Source of the DNA: Pirellulales bacterium
GTDB taxonomy: Bacteria; Planctomycetota; Planctomycetia; Pirellulales; JAEUIK01
DNA length: 34,201 nucleotides
Assembly: GCA_019694455.1 (NCBI GenBank)
Contig: JAIBBY010000051.1
Coordinates: 1 to 34,201 of the forward strand
Direction: 5' to 3'
This document shows, in pieces, positions 22,368-30,859 of this stretch. Each line of letters starts with the position of its first letter. The stretch's first letter is position 1. Position numbers and translations under genes: made by a program. The notes under the pieces are model-generated. The model did not search any database, was not told the DNA's origin, and saw only the letters and a list, made by a program, of their open reading frames with translations.

Positions 22368-23405
22368 GTGAATACGACCTCGCCATCCCGACATTCTCCT
22401 TGGCCGCATCGGTTGGCGATGGCGCTTGCGCTGACGACCTTTCCGGTGATCTGGGTGGGGGGATTGGTCACCACGTATGAAGCGGGCATGGCGGTGCCCG
22501 ATTGGCCCAACACCTATGGATACAACCTGCTTTTGTATCCGTGGCAGACCTGGCTGTTTGGCCCCTGGGATCTGTTTGTCGAACATGGCCACCGCTTGTT
22601 GGCCTCAACGGCGGGGCTGTTGACCATTGCGCTGGTGATCTCCATTTGGCGCTGCGAGCAGCGGCGGGGGCTGCGCTGGTTGGCGGTGGCTGCACTGGCC
22701 GGAGTGTGCCTGCAGGGCGCGCTGGGAGGCATGCGAGTCTTGCTGGACGAGCGCGTGCTGGCCCGATTGCATGGTTGTTTGGGGCCGGCGTTTTTCGCGC
22801 TGACGGTGGCGATCGCGCTGTTGACCTCGCGCAACTGGCAGCGCGGCGCCGATCGACAGGTTGACGCCAGCGCCGGCAAGGTACAGCGCTTGGCGCTGTT
22901 GACCACGGCGCTAGCGTACTTGCAACTGGTGATCGGCGCGCACTTGCGGCATCCGTCGACCGATTGGGCGCCGAGCGTGTTTCAAACAATTGTTGTTTTT
23001 CATTTGGCGGTCGCGGCGGCGATTGCCGCGCACGCTGGCCTGCTCGCGGCGCGCGCGTGGCGCTGGCCGGCGATCTGGCACGGTAGCCTGTGCCTGGCGG
23101 CGCTGGTGGCGTTGCAATTGGCGCTGGGCACACTCACTTGGCTGGAGAACTACGGCTGGCCGGCTGGCGCCGAGACCTACCAAGTGGCGGCGGGGCATAC
23201 GGTGGCGGCGCAAAGCCAAATGCAAACGCTGGTGACCACGGCCCACGTAGCGACCGGCGCGTTGATCGTGGCGGTGGCGCTGGTGGTGACAATGCAATCG
23301 TTTCACGAGTTGCGACAAAGCGTTGTGGCGGGCGCTGGCGCGCCGCGGCAGGTTGCGCGCGGCGCTGCGCGGCAACTGGCTGTCGCCGGGAGGATGCTCG
23401 CATGA
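22368..23405 (+). CDS. ctaA: Heme A synthase (COX15/CtaA)
   Basis: 345 residues from a GTG 22 bases after coxA; about eight helices in two similar halves. Conserved His-bearing segments are VEHGHRLLAS (73-75), RLHGCLGP, IVVFHLAV and TTAHVATGAL, the heme-binding pairs of the family. A GMAVPDWPNTYGY stretch after the first helix is also typical. The extracytoplasmic Cys pair of the Bacillus enzyme is not seen in the first loop, so it is the Cys-less type (as far as I can judge). It converts heme O to heme A for the oxidase next door. The stop overlaps the ctaB start by ATGA. Confidence 0.9.
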   Translation: MNTTSPSRHSPWPHRLAMALALTTFPVIWVGGLVTTYEAGMAVPDWPNTYGYNLLLYPWQTWLFGPWDLFVEHGHRLLASTAGLLTIALVISIWRCEQRRGLRWLAVAALAGVCLQGALGGMRVLLDERVLARLHGCLGPAFFALTVAIALLTSRNWQRGADRQVDASAGKVQRLALLTTALAYLQLVIGAHLRHPSTDWAPSVFQTIVVFHLAVAAAIAAHAGLLAARAWRWPAIWHGSLCLAALVALQLALGTLTWLENYGWPAGAETYQVAAGHTVAAQSQMQTLVTTAHVATGALIVAVALVVTMQSFHELRQSVVAGAGAPRQVARGAARQLAVAGRMLA

Positions 23406-24304
23406 CCGCATGGGCCATGGCTTACGTCCGCCGCCACTCGCACGCACTGGCAAAGTCGCGCGATCTTTTGGATTTGACCAAGCCGCGCATCGGGGTGATG
23501 GTGCTGTTGACCGTGGCCGCCGGAGTGTGGCTGGCGGGTTGGGGCAACGCGAGTCCGCTGGCGCTATTGCATGCCTTGATCGGCACGGCGCTTGTGGCGG
23601 CGAGCGGATGCACGGCCAATGCCTGGCTGGAACAAAAGAGCGACGCGCGGATGCGGCGCACCGCCAATCGGCCGTTGCCGGCCGGACGAATCGCCAGCGG
23701 CGAAGCCCTGGTGATGTGCGCGGCGACCATCGTGGCCGGCGTGGGCTACTTGGCCTGGACCTTGGGGACGCAGACGGCGCTCTTGGGTTTGGCGAGTTGG
23801 ACGATTTATGCGCTCATTTACACTCCGCTCAAAGTCTGCACCATCTACAACACGGCGGTCGGCGCCGTGGCCGGCGCCATGCCGGTGCTGATTGGTTGGT
23901 CGGCCGGGGGAGGGCGGATCGACCTGATGGCGGGCACGCTGTTTTTGATCATCTATCTCTGGCAATTTCCGCACTTCATGGCGATCGCCTGGATCTACCG
24001 CGACGACTACGCGGCAGGGGGGCTACAGATGTTGCCGTGCGTCGATCCCACCGGGGTGCGAACCGGCGTGCAGGCGGTGAGCGCTGCGCTGATGCTGTTG
24101 CCGATCACCTTGATCCCCGCGTTGGTTTATGGCTATAGCCTGACCTACGTGCTGGCGGCGCTGCTTTTGGGCGGGGTCTACATTGCGGGGTCGATTTTAT
24201 TTCTCGTCCGCCGCGACGACGCCAGCGCACGGTTGTTGCTGCGGGTGTCGCTCGTTTATTTGCCGCTGTTGTTGGGCACTTTAGTGTACATGCCTCTCGT
24301 GTAA
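23402..24304 (+). CDS. ctaB: Protoheme IX farnesyltransferase (heme O synthase)
   Basis: 300 residues. The ATG overlaps the ctaA stop; an open extension to 23090 lies within ctaA and is rejected. UbiA-type prenyltransferase features: LTKPRIGVMVLLT, then the first substrate motif N73-x3-E77-x3-D81 in NAWLEQKSDARMRRTANRPL (an Asp-to-Glu variant of the usual ND..FD), YTPLKVCTIYNT, and the second motif YLWQFPHFMAIAWIYRDDY. About nine helices. It attaches farnesyl to protoheme to give heme O, the substrate of CtaA. Confidence 0.93.
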   Translation: MTAWAMAYVRRHSHALAKSRDLLDLTKPRIGVMVLLTVAAGVWLAGWGNASPLALLHALIGTALVAASGCTANAWLEQKSDARMRRTANRPLPAGRIASGEALVMCAATIVAGVGYLAWTLGTQTALLGLASWTIYALIYTPLKVCTIYNTAVGAVAGAMPVLIGWSAGGGRIDLMAGTLFLIIYLWQFPHFMAIAWIYRDDYAAGGLQMLPCVDPTGVRTGVQAVSAALMLLPITLIPALVYGYSLTYVLAALLLGGVYIAGSILFLVRRDDASARLLLRVSLVYLPLLLGTLVYMPLV

Positions 24305-24328
24305 GAGAACGCGCAGCTAGGAAGTAGC

Positions 24329-25303
24329 ATGGCTCACGCGACCGCAGAACATTCGGATCACGACCACCATCATCTCAAGCTCGAGTATCAGCCCGCGCTG
24401 CCGATTCCGAACGGCAAGCTAATCATGTGGCTGTTTCTATCGACGGAGATCATGTTCTTCGCCGCGCTGATCGGCACGTTCATCGTGATCCGCTTTGGCG
24501 CGGTGGCGTGGCCGACACAGCATCAGGTGCATTTGAGCGAGCCAATTGGCGCGTTCAACACGTTCGTGCTGATCTGCTCAAGCGTTTCGATCGTGCTGGC
24601 GCTGGAGATGGCGCGGGCCAATCGCTCCGGCGCGGCCCGACTGTGGCTGTTGGTCACGCTGGTTCTGGGCAGCTTGTTTCTGGGCGTCAAAGGCTACGAA
24701 TACCGAGCGAAGTTCAGTCATCTGATCTACCCAGCACAGCCGCGCAGCAACATTCACGAGCGGCCCGACTATTATTATTCGTCGGCCATCCGAGAGAGGG
24801 CTGAGGAGATCAAGGCCGCCAGCACGGCGCTGGCCGGCAAGGAAGGCGCGTCGGATGCGGACAAGAAGCTGGCGGAGCAGCGCAGCAAGATTGTCGACGA
24901 GTTGATGGCCGGCCCTTTGGCGGCAGCCTCGAACCCAGACGCCACTCGCGCCGACCGACTGGCGATGGCCGAGGCGATCATGCCTTCGCCGGCTCACGGA
25001 CCCGGCCATACCGTGGCGCCGCACGAGGAGCTGGGAGAGAAAGAGCCGACGGGGCTGAACGATAAATATTCGTGGCTGCGGATGCCGGTGATGATCCCCG
25101 GGGGCAACATGTGGGCGAGCACGTACTTTCTGTTGACGGGCTTTCACGCGATTCACGTGCTGGTGGGATTGATTGTGTTCGCCCTGTTCCTGCCGATGAC
25201 GTTCACCGCCGCTAACGCCGGATCGCTGGAAAACCTGGGCCTGTATTGGCACTTTGTCGATCTGGTGTGGATCTTCCTGTTTCCACTGCTATACCTGTTC
25301 TAA
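24329..25303 (+). CDS. coxC: Cytochrome c oxidase subunit III with large hydrophilic insertion
   Basis: 324 residues; GGAAG lies a few bases before the ATG. The N-terminus is His-rich ([14 protein letters not shown]). Five helices are recognisable: about 31-56 ([19 protein letters not shown]), 74-97, 102-124, 260-288 ([15 protein letters not shown]) and 303-324 ([19 protein letters not shown]). Between helix 3 and helix 4 lies a charged insertion of roughly 135 residues (about 125-255), Ala/Glu/Lys-rich with helical-looking segments ([17 protein letters not shown]). This is not part of ordinary subunit III. Subunit III stabilises proton uptake by subunit I; the insertion may contact another complex (inference). 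Confidence 0.9.
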   Translation: MAHATAEHSDHDHHHLKLEYQPALPIPNGKLIMWLFLSTEIMFFAALIGTFIVIRFGAVAWPTQHQVHLSEPIGAFNTFVLICSSVSIVLALEMARANRSGAARLWLLVTLVLGSLFLGVKGYEYRAKFSHLIYPAQPRSNIHERPDYYYSSAIRERAEEIKAASTALAGKEGASDADKKLAEQRSKIVDELMAGPLAAASNPDATRADRLAMAEAIMPSPAHGPGHTVAPHEELGEKEPTGLNDKYSWLRMPVMIPGGNMWASTYFLLTGFHAIHVLVGLIVFALFLPMTFTAANAGSLENLGLYWHFVDLVWIFLFPLLYLF

Positions 25304-25316
25304 GTCATTTTCCTCT

Positions 25317-25339
25317 CCAGGCTCGCACAGCGAGTCTGG
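25317..25339 (+). promoter_or_regulatory. Intercistronic hairpin, coxC / coxD
   Basis: CCAGGCTCGC pairs with GCGAGTCTGG (10 bp including one G-U) around the 3-base loop ACA. There is no T-run. It sits midway in the 78-base gap. Confidence 0.45.
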
Positions 25340-25381
25340 GAATCGGTCTCGCCGCCGCGCGAGGCAGGAGACTTCGAAGTT

Positions 25382-25849
25382 ATGAATCAACACGGCGCCC
25401 ACGGTCATCAAGCGGATCACGACGATCACGGTGGCTTGGCCAAATACATCTACGTGTTTCTGATGCTGTGCCTGTTGACCACGGCCAGTTTCTGGACCTT
25501 CTCGGATTGGCCCATTCGCTGGCCGTTCCATCACCTGCCGGCGGTGGGCTGGTCGTTCATGATGGCCGTGTCTTGCGCCAAGGCGATGTTGGTGATCTTG
25601 TTCTTCATGCACGTGAAGTACGAAGCAAGTTGGAAATACGTGCTGACCGTGCCGCCGGGCATCATGGCGGTGTTTCTCGTACTGGCGCTAATTCCGGACA
25701 TCGGCCTGCGGAACTTCAAGACCTTGGGGGGCAAAGACGTGGCCAGTGAACGGCTGATGCGGATGGCCGAGCCGCAGGACCAGTTCCGCCCCAACACCCC
25801 GACCACTCTCGAAGCCGAAGAAGAAGCGGCGGCCGCACATCACGAATAG
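25382..25849 (+). CDS. coxD: Cytochrome c oxidase subunit IV-like protein
   Basis: 155 residues; AGGAG lies upstream of the ATG. The His/Asp-rich start (NQHGAHGHQADHDDHGG) is followed by three helices (YIYVFLMLCLLTTASFW; VGWSFMMAVSCAKAMLVILFFMHV; YVLTVPPGIMAVFLVLALI). The AKAMLVILFFMHVKYE segment is the mark of the small prokaryotic subunit IV family (CtaF/CyoD-like). The tail is Glu/Ala-rich and ends AHHE. It is the last gene of the respiratory operon and assists oxidase assembly or stability (family knowledge). Confidence 0.85.
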   Translation: MNQHGAHGHQADHDDHGGLAKYIYVFLMLCLLTTASFWTFSDWPIRWPFHHLPAVGWSFMMAVSCAKAMLVILFFMHVKYEASWKYVLTVPPGIMAVFLVLALIPDIGLRNFKTLGGKDVASERLMRMAEPQDQFRPNTPTTLEAEEEAAAAHHE

Positions 25850-25860
25850 GCTGGGTAGCC

Positions 25861-25881
25861 GCAAGCCCATTGGGTACTTGC
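25861..25881. repeat. Hairpin between the converging coxD and propeller genes
   Basis: GCAAG (25861-25865) pairs with CTTGC (25877-25881), and an inner CCCA/TGGG adds a second stem. No T-run is present on either strand, so it is at best a weak bidirectional 3' end. Confidence 0.35.
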
Positions 25882-25944
25882 CCCGGTTTGTGCAATAGCA
25901 GCGACGTGGCTGCAAGTTACGCGAGTTGCGTTGGAGGCCGGCGG

Positions 25945-27186
25945 CTAGCGCGCGTGGGGGCCGATGGCGTACAAGTGCGTTTCACCGCGCAGATAGAGCA
26001 TTCCCTGGCTAGCGGCGGCGGAAGCGAAGACGTTTTCGCCTAGCTGGTTCTCGGCCACCAGGTCCAACTGGGGTCCTGGGCGGATGATTTTGGTCACGCC
26101 GTCGTCCGATGTGAAGTAGACCAAACCTTCGGCGGCAATTGGCGAACTGGAGTAGCGCGTGCCGATGCGCTCCATCCAGGCGCGCTTGCCGGTATCGACC
26201 TCAAAGCAGCTTGCCACACCGTTGTCGGCGGTCAGTAGAAAGTAGTCGCCCACCGCGATCGGCGAAGGCACGTACGACGCGCCGCGCGACTCGCGCCATA
26301 CGATGTGGCTATCGGTGACGTTCCCCTCGCCGTCCGGCCGAATGGCCAGCATGTGCTTATCGGGAAAACCGCAGGTCATAAACAGCAAACCGTGCGCGTC
26401 GACGATCGAAGCCACGAACTGCTCGGTGGGCCCGTCGATATACCAGTAAAGGCCGCCCGTGCGCGGATCGTAGCTGGTGACGCTTTTGCTGCCCGAGAGT
26501 ATGAGTTGGGTGCGACCATCGTATTGGCGGATGATTGGCGTCACGTAGCTGCGGGTCTTGTGTTCGCGCGGGACTTTCCAGACGGTTTTTCCGGTGGCGC
26601 GATCGAGGGCGACCAGATACGAATCGCCATCGTGGTCGCCGTTGACGATCACCAGATTTTCGAACAACACGGGGCAACTACAAAAGCCGTGCTTACTGGC
26701 GAAGGCGCCGGGGCGCGCGCTCCAGCGCAACTCGCCCGCGTAGTCGTAGGCGGCGACCAACATTTCCGCTTTGTCGAGAAAGGCGACATATACCAGCTCG
26801 CCATCGGTGGCGGGGGTGCTGGAGGCGAAGCTATTGAGCGTGTGCTTTTCTTCCAGGGGCGCGGTGAGCACCGTGCGCTGCCACAAGAGTTTGCCGGTGG
26901 CGCGATCGAGCGCGCAGAGCGCTCGCTGTTGTTGGTCTTCGATCGCGGTCACAGTAAAGATGCGGTCCTCCCAGATGATGGGGGAGGCGTGCCCCTGGCC
27001 AGGCAGTTCGACCTTCCAAACGACATGATCGGCAGACGACCAGCGCGTGGGCAGCCCGGTTTCGTCGCTTGTGCCGTCGCCGCGTGGTCCGCGCCAGCCG
27101 GGCCAATTTTCGGCGCGCGCCGCGGAAACGACGAGCGCGATCGCCAGCCACCAACAGGCGAGACGAATACCGATGTTCGTATTCAT
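25945..27186 (-). CDS. Exported PQQ-type beta-propeller repeat protein
   Basis: 413 residues from the ATG at 27186. The open frame reaches 27261, but the later Met begins a normal signal peptide (IGIRLACWWLAIALVVSAARA). The mature part opens with NWPGWRGPRGDG, a very common start for planctomycete propeller proteins. It carries repeated blades of the form L-x-A-L-D-x-A-T-G-K-x-x-W (ALDRATGKLLWQR, ALDRATGKTVWKV, FEVDTGKRAWMER), as in PQQ dehydrogenase and BamB-like folds. No dehydrogenase catalytic residues are visible, so it is probably a binding or scaffold protein in the periplasm. It lies 47 bases downstream of the acyl-CoA dehydrogenase-like gene, likely one transcript. Confidence 0.83.
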   Translation of the reverse strand: MNTNIGIRLACWWLAIALVVSAARAENWPGWRGPRGDGTSDETGLPTRWSSADHVVWKVELPGQGHASPIIWEDRIFTVTAIEDQQQRALCALDRATGKLLWQRTVLTAPLEEKHTLNSFASSTPATDGELVYVAFLDKAEMLVAAYDYAGELRWSARPGAFASKHGFCSCPVLFENLVIVNGDHDGDSYLVALDRATGKTVWKVPREHKTRSYVTPIIRQYDGRTQLILSGSKSVTSYDPRTGGLYWYIDGPTEQFVASIVDAHGLLFMTCGFPDKHMLAIRPDGEGNVTDSHIVWRESRGASYVPSPIAVGDYFLLTADNGVASCFEVDTGKRAWMERIGTRYSSSPIAAEGLVYFTSDDGVTKIIRPGPQLDLVAENQLGENVFASAAASQGMLYLRGETHLYAIGPHAR

Positions 27187-27233
27187 GATGGGCGCCTTGC
27201 AGAGACACATGGTTGACGGCTCACGGCGGTTGA

Positions 27234-28322
27234 TTATCCAGCGAGTCCGGCCAACTCGCAAAGGTTTGCCTGGACAACAGGCTGCGGGCAGCTCCAGACC
27301 AGAAAGAAGAGGGCCTCGCGGCAGAGACGGCCTGCCCGATGTTGCCAGGCGTAACCGCTTCCCTTGGCGGCGGCGAGCGCGGCCTGCGAAGCGCGGAGCA
27401 CCAGGCTGTTAGCGCGGATGCGCGCCTCCTCGGCGGTGCAGCTTGTTTCGCCCGCGGCCAGGGCAAAGAGGTCTCGCTCCAGTTGGTCTCGCTCGGCGCG
27501 CAGTTCGTCGGCGGGCTGGCGCAAGTCGCCGCGAGTTTGCGCTTCTTCCTGCAAGATGTCGAGCGACGCGCTGGCTGAGGCAAGCGCCAAGGTGGAGGTT
27601 TGCAATCCGCCGGCCTGCGTGGCGCTGATTTGCGACAGCACATTTTCGACCGGTCCGGCCAACAAGTGCTCGCGCGCGAGGCGAACATGGGTGAAATTCA
27701 CCTGGCCGGTGGCGCTGGCCGAGAGCCCGACGAGCCGCAGCGGGGTTGAAGCCTCGACGCCGCTCAGTCGCGCCGGCACGGCCGCCAGAATTTGCCGACC
27801 GTCGTTGAGCGTGGCGCCGGTGACCAGGATGTCCGCATAGGCGCCGCCGGTCACCCAGGGGCTGAAACCATCGAGTATGAATTGGTCGCGATCCTCATGG
27901 GCGCGCAGAACGGGGCGCGCGACGTGCTGGCGACTGGTGGTGAGATGCGAGATGCCGACCGTGCAAAAGCTGTCGCCGCGCAAGAGGCCCGGCGCCAGTT
28001 TGCGAGCTAATTCGAGATGGCCGCTGGCCGCAATGCGCCGCGCGGCGGCCGACCACTGCGTGGTGATGAAAGTGGTGGTGAGGCAGGCGCGCCCCATCTG
28101 GAGATAGGCGGCAAGGATGTCGGCGTCGCTCCAACCTTGCCCGCCGAACTCTGGTGGCAGAAACCAGCTCCACACGCCAAACTCGGCGCACCAAGCCAGT
28201 TGCTCGGTGGGCCATTTGGCGCCGGCGTCGATGCCGTCGGCGACCGATTCCAAACGAGCGCAAAACTCGTCCAAAAGCGGATCTTGGGGGGAGCGAATCC
28301 AGCGATCGGCGCTGTCGATCAT
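27234..28322 (-). CDS. Acyl-CoA dehydrogenase-like flavoprotein, divergent
   Basis: 362 residues from the ATG at 28322. The fold is suggested by the N-terminal helical part (LAWCAEFGVWSWFLPPEFGGQGWSDADILAAYLQMG), a middle beta part (GFSPWVTGGAYADILVTGA, the usual K-x-W-I-T-N-G-x-x-A-D region) and a C-terminal helical bundle with RANSLVLRASQAALAAAKGSGY. The canonical A-x-T-E-x-x-x-G-S-D flavin segment is replaced by CTVGISHLTTSRQH, and the chain is short at the C-terminus. I cannot place a catalytic Glu. Activity as a true dehydrogenase is doubtful; an N- or S-oxygenase-like relative or a degenerate member are alternatives. It is divergent from the phosphorylase gene. Confidence 0.68.
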   Translation of the reverse strand: MIDSADRWIRSPQDPLLDEFCARLESVADGIDAGAKWPTEQLAWCAEFGVWSWFLPPEFGGQGWSDADILAAYLQMGRACLTTTFITTQWSAAARRIAASGHLELARKLAPGLLRGDSFCTVGISHLTTSRQHVARPVLRAHEDRDQFILDGFSPWVTGGAYADILVTGATLNDGRQILAAVPARLSGVEASTPLRLVGLSASATGQVNFTHVRLAREHLLAGPVENVLSQISATQAGGLQTSTLALASASASLDILQEEAQTRGDLRQPADELRAERDQLERDLFALAAGETSCTAEEARIRANSLVLRASQAALAAAKGSGYAWQHRAGRLCREALFFLVWSCPQPVVQANLCELAGLAG

Positions 28323-28456
28323 GGCGATGCTTCTCGGTCAGGAGGCGCCGCGACGCGGCGGGTTGACAGCGTCATCGTAGCAGAAGCGGCGAGAATGGCC
28401 CGCGAAGCGGAAAAAACGGCGGGCAGAATGACATGCGCGCGATGCGGCGCACGTTG

Positions 28457-28462
28457 TATAAT
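28457..28462 (+). promoter_or_regulatory. -10 box TATAAT of the alpha-glucan phosphorylase gene
   Basis: A perfect TATAAT at 28457-28462 predicts a start near 28469, 33 bases ahead of the ATG at 28502. No good -35 lies 16-18 bases upstream. It excludes the longer open frame beginning at 28433. Confidence 0.5.
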
Positions 28463-28501
28463 CTGCCGACCGGATTCCCAATGTTCAGAGGATGGACGCC
28501 G

Positions 28502-30700
28502 ATGAGCCAGATTGATGTTGAGCCCGTCACCCGGCTTGACACCTCCAGCCTGACAGGCATGTCGCCCCAATCGCTGTACGACAAGTGCATGGCGCTGGCC
28601 CACAACCTGTGGTGGAGCTGGCACCCGGACGTGACGAACCTGTTTCGCGATCTCGATCCGATCCGTTGGCGTCAGCTCGACCACAATCCGATCGCCCTGT
28701 TGCACGAGTTCACGCCCGAGCGGCTGGACATGCGGGCGGCGGAGTTGGTGTTGTACAGCCGCATCAACCAGGCGTATCGGCGGCTCAAGGAGTACATGGC
28801 AAGCCCCTACACCTGGGGCACCACGCACGCGGGGGTGCTGGGTTCAAAACCGGTGGCGTACTTCTCCGCCGAGTTCGGCATTCACGAGTCGGTGCCGATT
28901 TACTCTGGCGGCCTGGGAGTGCTATCGGGCGATCACATCAAAAGCGCGAGCGATCTGGGCGTGCCGCTGATCGCGGTGGGGTTGTTTTACGACCAGGGGT
29001 ACTTCAAGCAACATCTGAATCACGACGGCTACCAAAACGAAGAGTATTTCGACACCAAGGTGGAGAACATTCCGCTTCTGCCGGCGCGCAACCCGAAAGG
29101 GGAGCCGATCACGGTCGAGATTCAAACTCGCACCGGGGCGCTGCTCGCCAAGGTGTGGCTGATGCGCGTGGGACGAGTGAACCTCTACTTGTTGGATTGC
29201 GACTTCGAGGCCAACTCGCCGGAAGATCGCGATTTGACGAGCCGGTTATACGGAGGTGATCGGCGGACGCGGGTGCGGCAAGAACTGGTGCTCGGCATTG
29301 GCGGCGTGAAAGCGCTCAAGGCGCTGAACATCACGCCGGGCGTTTATCACCTGAACGAAGGGCACAGCAGCTTCGCTCCGTTGGAGGTGATTCGGCAGCG
29401 CATGGAAGAGGATGGTCTGAGCTTTGACGAGGCGCTGCGCCAAGTGGCGCAGCACACCGTGTTCACCACGCATACGCCGGTGCCTGCCGGGCACGACCGG
29501 TTCGACGGCGGCTTGATCGAAGAACATCTGGGGCCGCTGCGCGAGCAGTTGGGCATCTCGTACGACCAGCTCATGGGACTAGGGCGGGTGGAGCCGCAGA
29601 ACCACTCTGAGAGCTTTTGCATGACGGTGACGGGGCTCAAGCTGTCGCGCAAGGCGAACGCCGTCAGTTCGCTGCACGGATTTGTGACGCGGCGGATGTG
29701 GGCGCACCTGTGGCCGTGGCGCGTGGAAGAAGAGATTCCGATCGGTCATATCACCAACGGCGTGCATCTGCCGTCGTGGCTGGCGCATCAGATGCAGCAG
29801 CTTTACGACCGCAATTTTCCGGTCGATTGGATGGCGCACATGGCCGAGGCCGACACCTGGCAGGCGATTTACAAGGTCGATCCGGGCGAGTTGTGGGAAA
29901 CTCATCAAGCGCTCAAGAACCTGCTATTGGCGTTCGTGCGGCGCCGCGTGAGCCGTCAATGCCGCCGCCGCGGCGAAAGCGACGACGCAGTGGAGGCCGC
30001 GCGCAATGTGCTCGACCCCAACATTTTGACAATTGGCTTCGCGCGGCGATTCGCCACCTACAAGCGGGCCGATCTGCTGCTGGCCGACGTGGACCGCTTT
30101 GCCAACATGGTCAACAGCGCCGAACGGCCCATTCAGATCATCTTTGCCGGCAAGGCGCATCCGGCGGACGAACCGGGCAAGGAGTTCATTCGTCGCGTAG
30201 CCAATCTGCGGCACGATCCGCGGTTCGCCAATCGAGTGACCTTTGTCGAAGACTACGACATCAATGTGTGCCGCCATCTGATCCAAGGCGTCGACGTGTG
30301 GTTGAACAATCCACGCCGTCCGTTGGAGGCCTCGGGCACCAGTGGCCAAAAGGCGGTGCTCAATGGCGGGTTGAACCTATCGGTGCTCGATGGCTGGTGG
30401 GCGGAGGCCTACAACGGATCGAACGGATTTGCGATTGGGCGCGGAACGAGCCACGTGAGCGACGAGTTGAACGATCGGCGCGACGCCGAAGATTTGTATC
30501 GCGTGCTCGAGCAAGAAGTGATTCCGCTGTACTACGATCGCGACATCGACGGTCTGCCGCGCGGCTGGATTCGGAAGATGATGAACTCGATCAGTTCGCT
30601 GGCCTGGCGATTCAGCGCGCATCGCATGGTGATGGACTATGTGAACAGCGCCTACCTGCCGGCCGCGGGTGGACTAAGCTGCGACATGAGCGTGCGCTAG
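28502..30700 (+). CDS. glgP: Alpha-glucan (glycogen) phosphorylase, GT35
   Basis: 732 residues from the ATG at 28502, which has AGAGGAT upstream and a -10 box at 28457. The N-terminal DUF3417-like part (LAHNLWWSWHPDV) is followed by VAYFSAEFGIHESVPIYSGG, HLNEGHSSF, TTHTPVPAGHDRF, IGHITNGVH, FARRFATYKRADLL and IFAGKAHPAD. The PLP site is EASGTSGQKAVLNGGLNLSV, with the cofactor Lys near residue 617. This matches the archaeal/thermophile-type alpha-glucan phosphorylases rather than mammalian-type enzymes. It cleaves alpha-1,4-glucans with phosphate to glucose-1-phosphate in the cytoplasm. It appears complete; no other glycogen gene is nearby. Confidence 0.95.
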   Translation: MSQIDVEPVTRLDTSSLTGMSPQSLYDKCMALAHNLWWSWHPDVTNLFRDLDPIRWRQLDHNPIALLHEFTPERLDMRAAELVLYSRINQAYRRLKEYMASPYTWGTTHAGVLGSKPVAYFSAEFGIHESVPIYSGGLGVLSGDHIKSASDLGVPLIAVGLFYDQGYFKQHLNHDGYQNEEYFDTKVENIPLLPARNPKGEPITVEIQTRTGALLAKVWLMRVGRVNLYLLDCDFEANSPEDRDLTSRLYGGDRRTRVRQELVLGIGGVKALKALNITPGVYHLNEGHSSFAPLEVIRQRMEEDGLSFDEALRQVAQHTVFTTHTPVPAGHDRFDGGLIEEHLGPLREQLGISYDQLMGLGRVEPQNHSESFCMTVTGLKLSRKANAVSSLHGFVTRRMWAHLWPWRVEEEIPIGHITNGVHLPSWLAHQMQQLYDRNFPVDWMAHMAEADTWQAIYKVDPGELWETHQALKNLLLAFVRRRVSRQCRRRGESDDAVEAARNVLDPNILTIGFARRFATYKRADLLLADVDRFANMVNSAERPIQIIFAGKAHPADEPGKEFIRRVANLRHDPRFANRVTFVEDYDINVCRHLIQGVDVWLNNPRRPLEASGTSGQKAVLNGGLNLSVLDGWWAEAYNGSNGFAIGRGTSHVSDELNDRRDAEDLYRVLEQEVIPLYYDRDIDGLPRGWIRKMMNSISSLAWRFSAHRMVMDYVNSAYLPAAGGLSCDMSVR

Positions 30701-30859
30701 CCACTAGGGCGATCGATTCTAGCCGCGTCGGCGCTGGCATTGGTTCGTGGGCGGCGGATTTCTGGCCAATTCGGCGAGCTTTTGCGGGGGCTCTGGTAAC
30801 CTACACTTGTGGATAGCGCCTCGCCGCGCCTGTAGCACGTCCCTGCCGCGTCGCTTCCC

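Noticed and set aside
26305..27216. 303-residue plus-strand ORF opposite the propeller gene
   Set aside because: The minus frame has a signal peptide and repeated ATGKxxW blades; the plus frame shows no family features.
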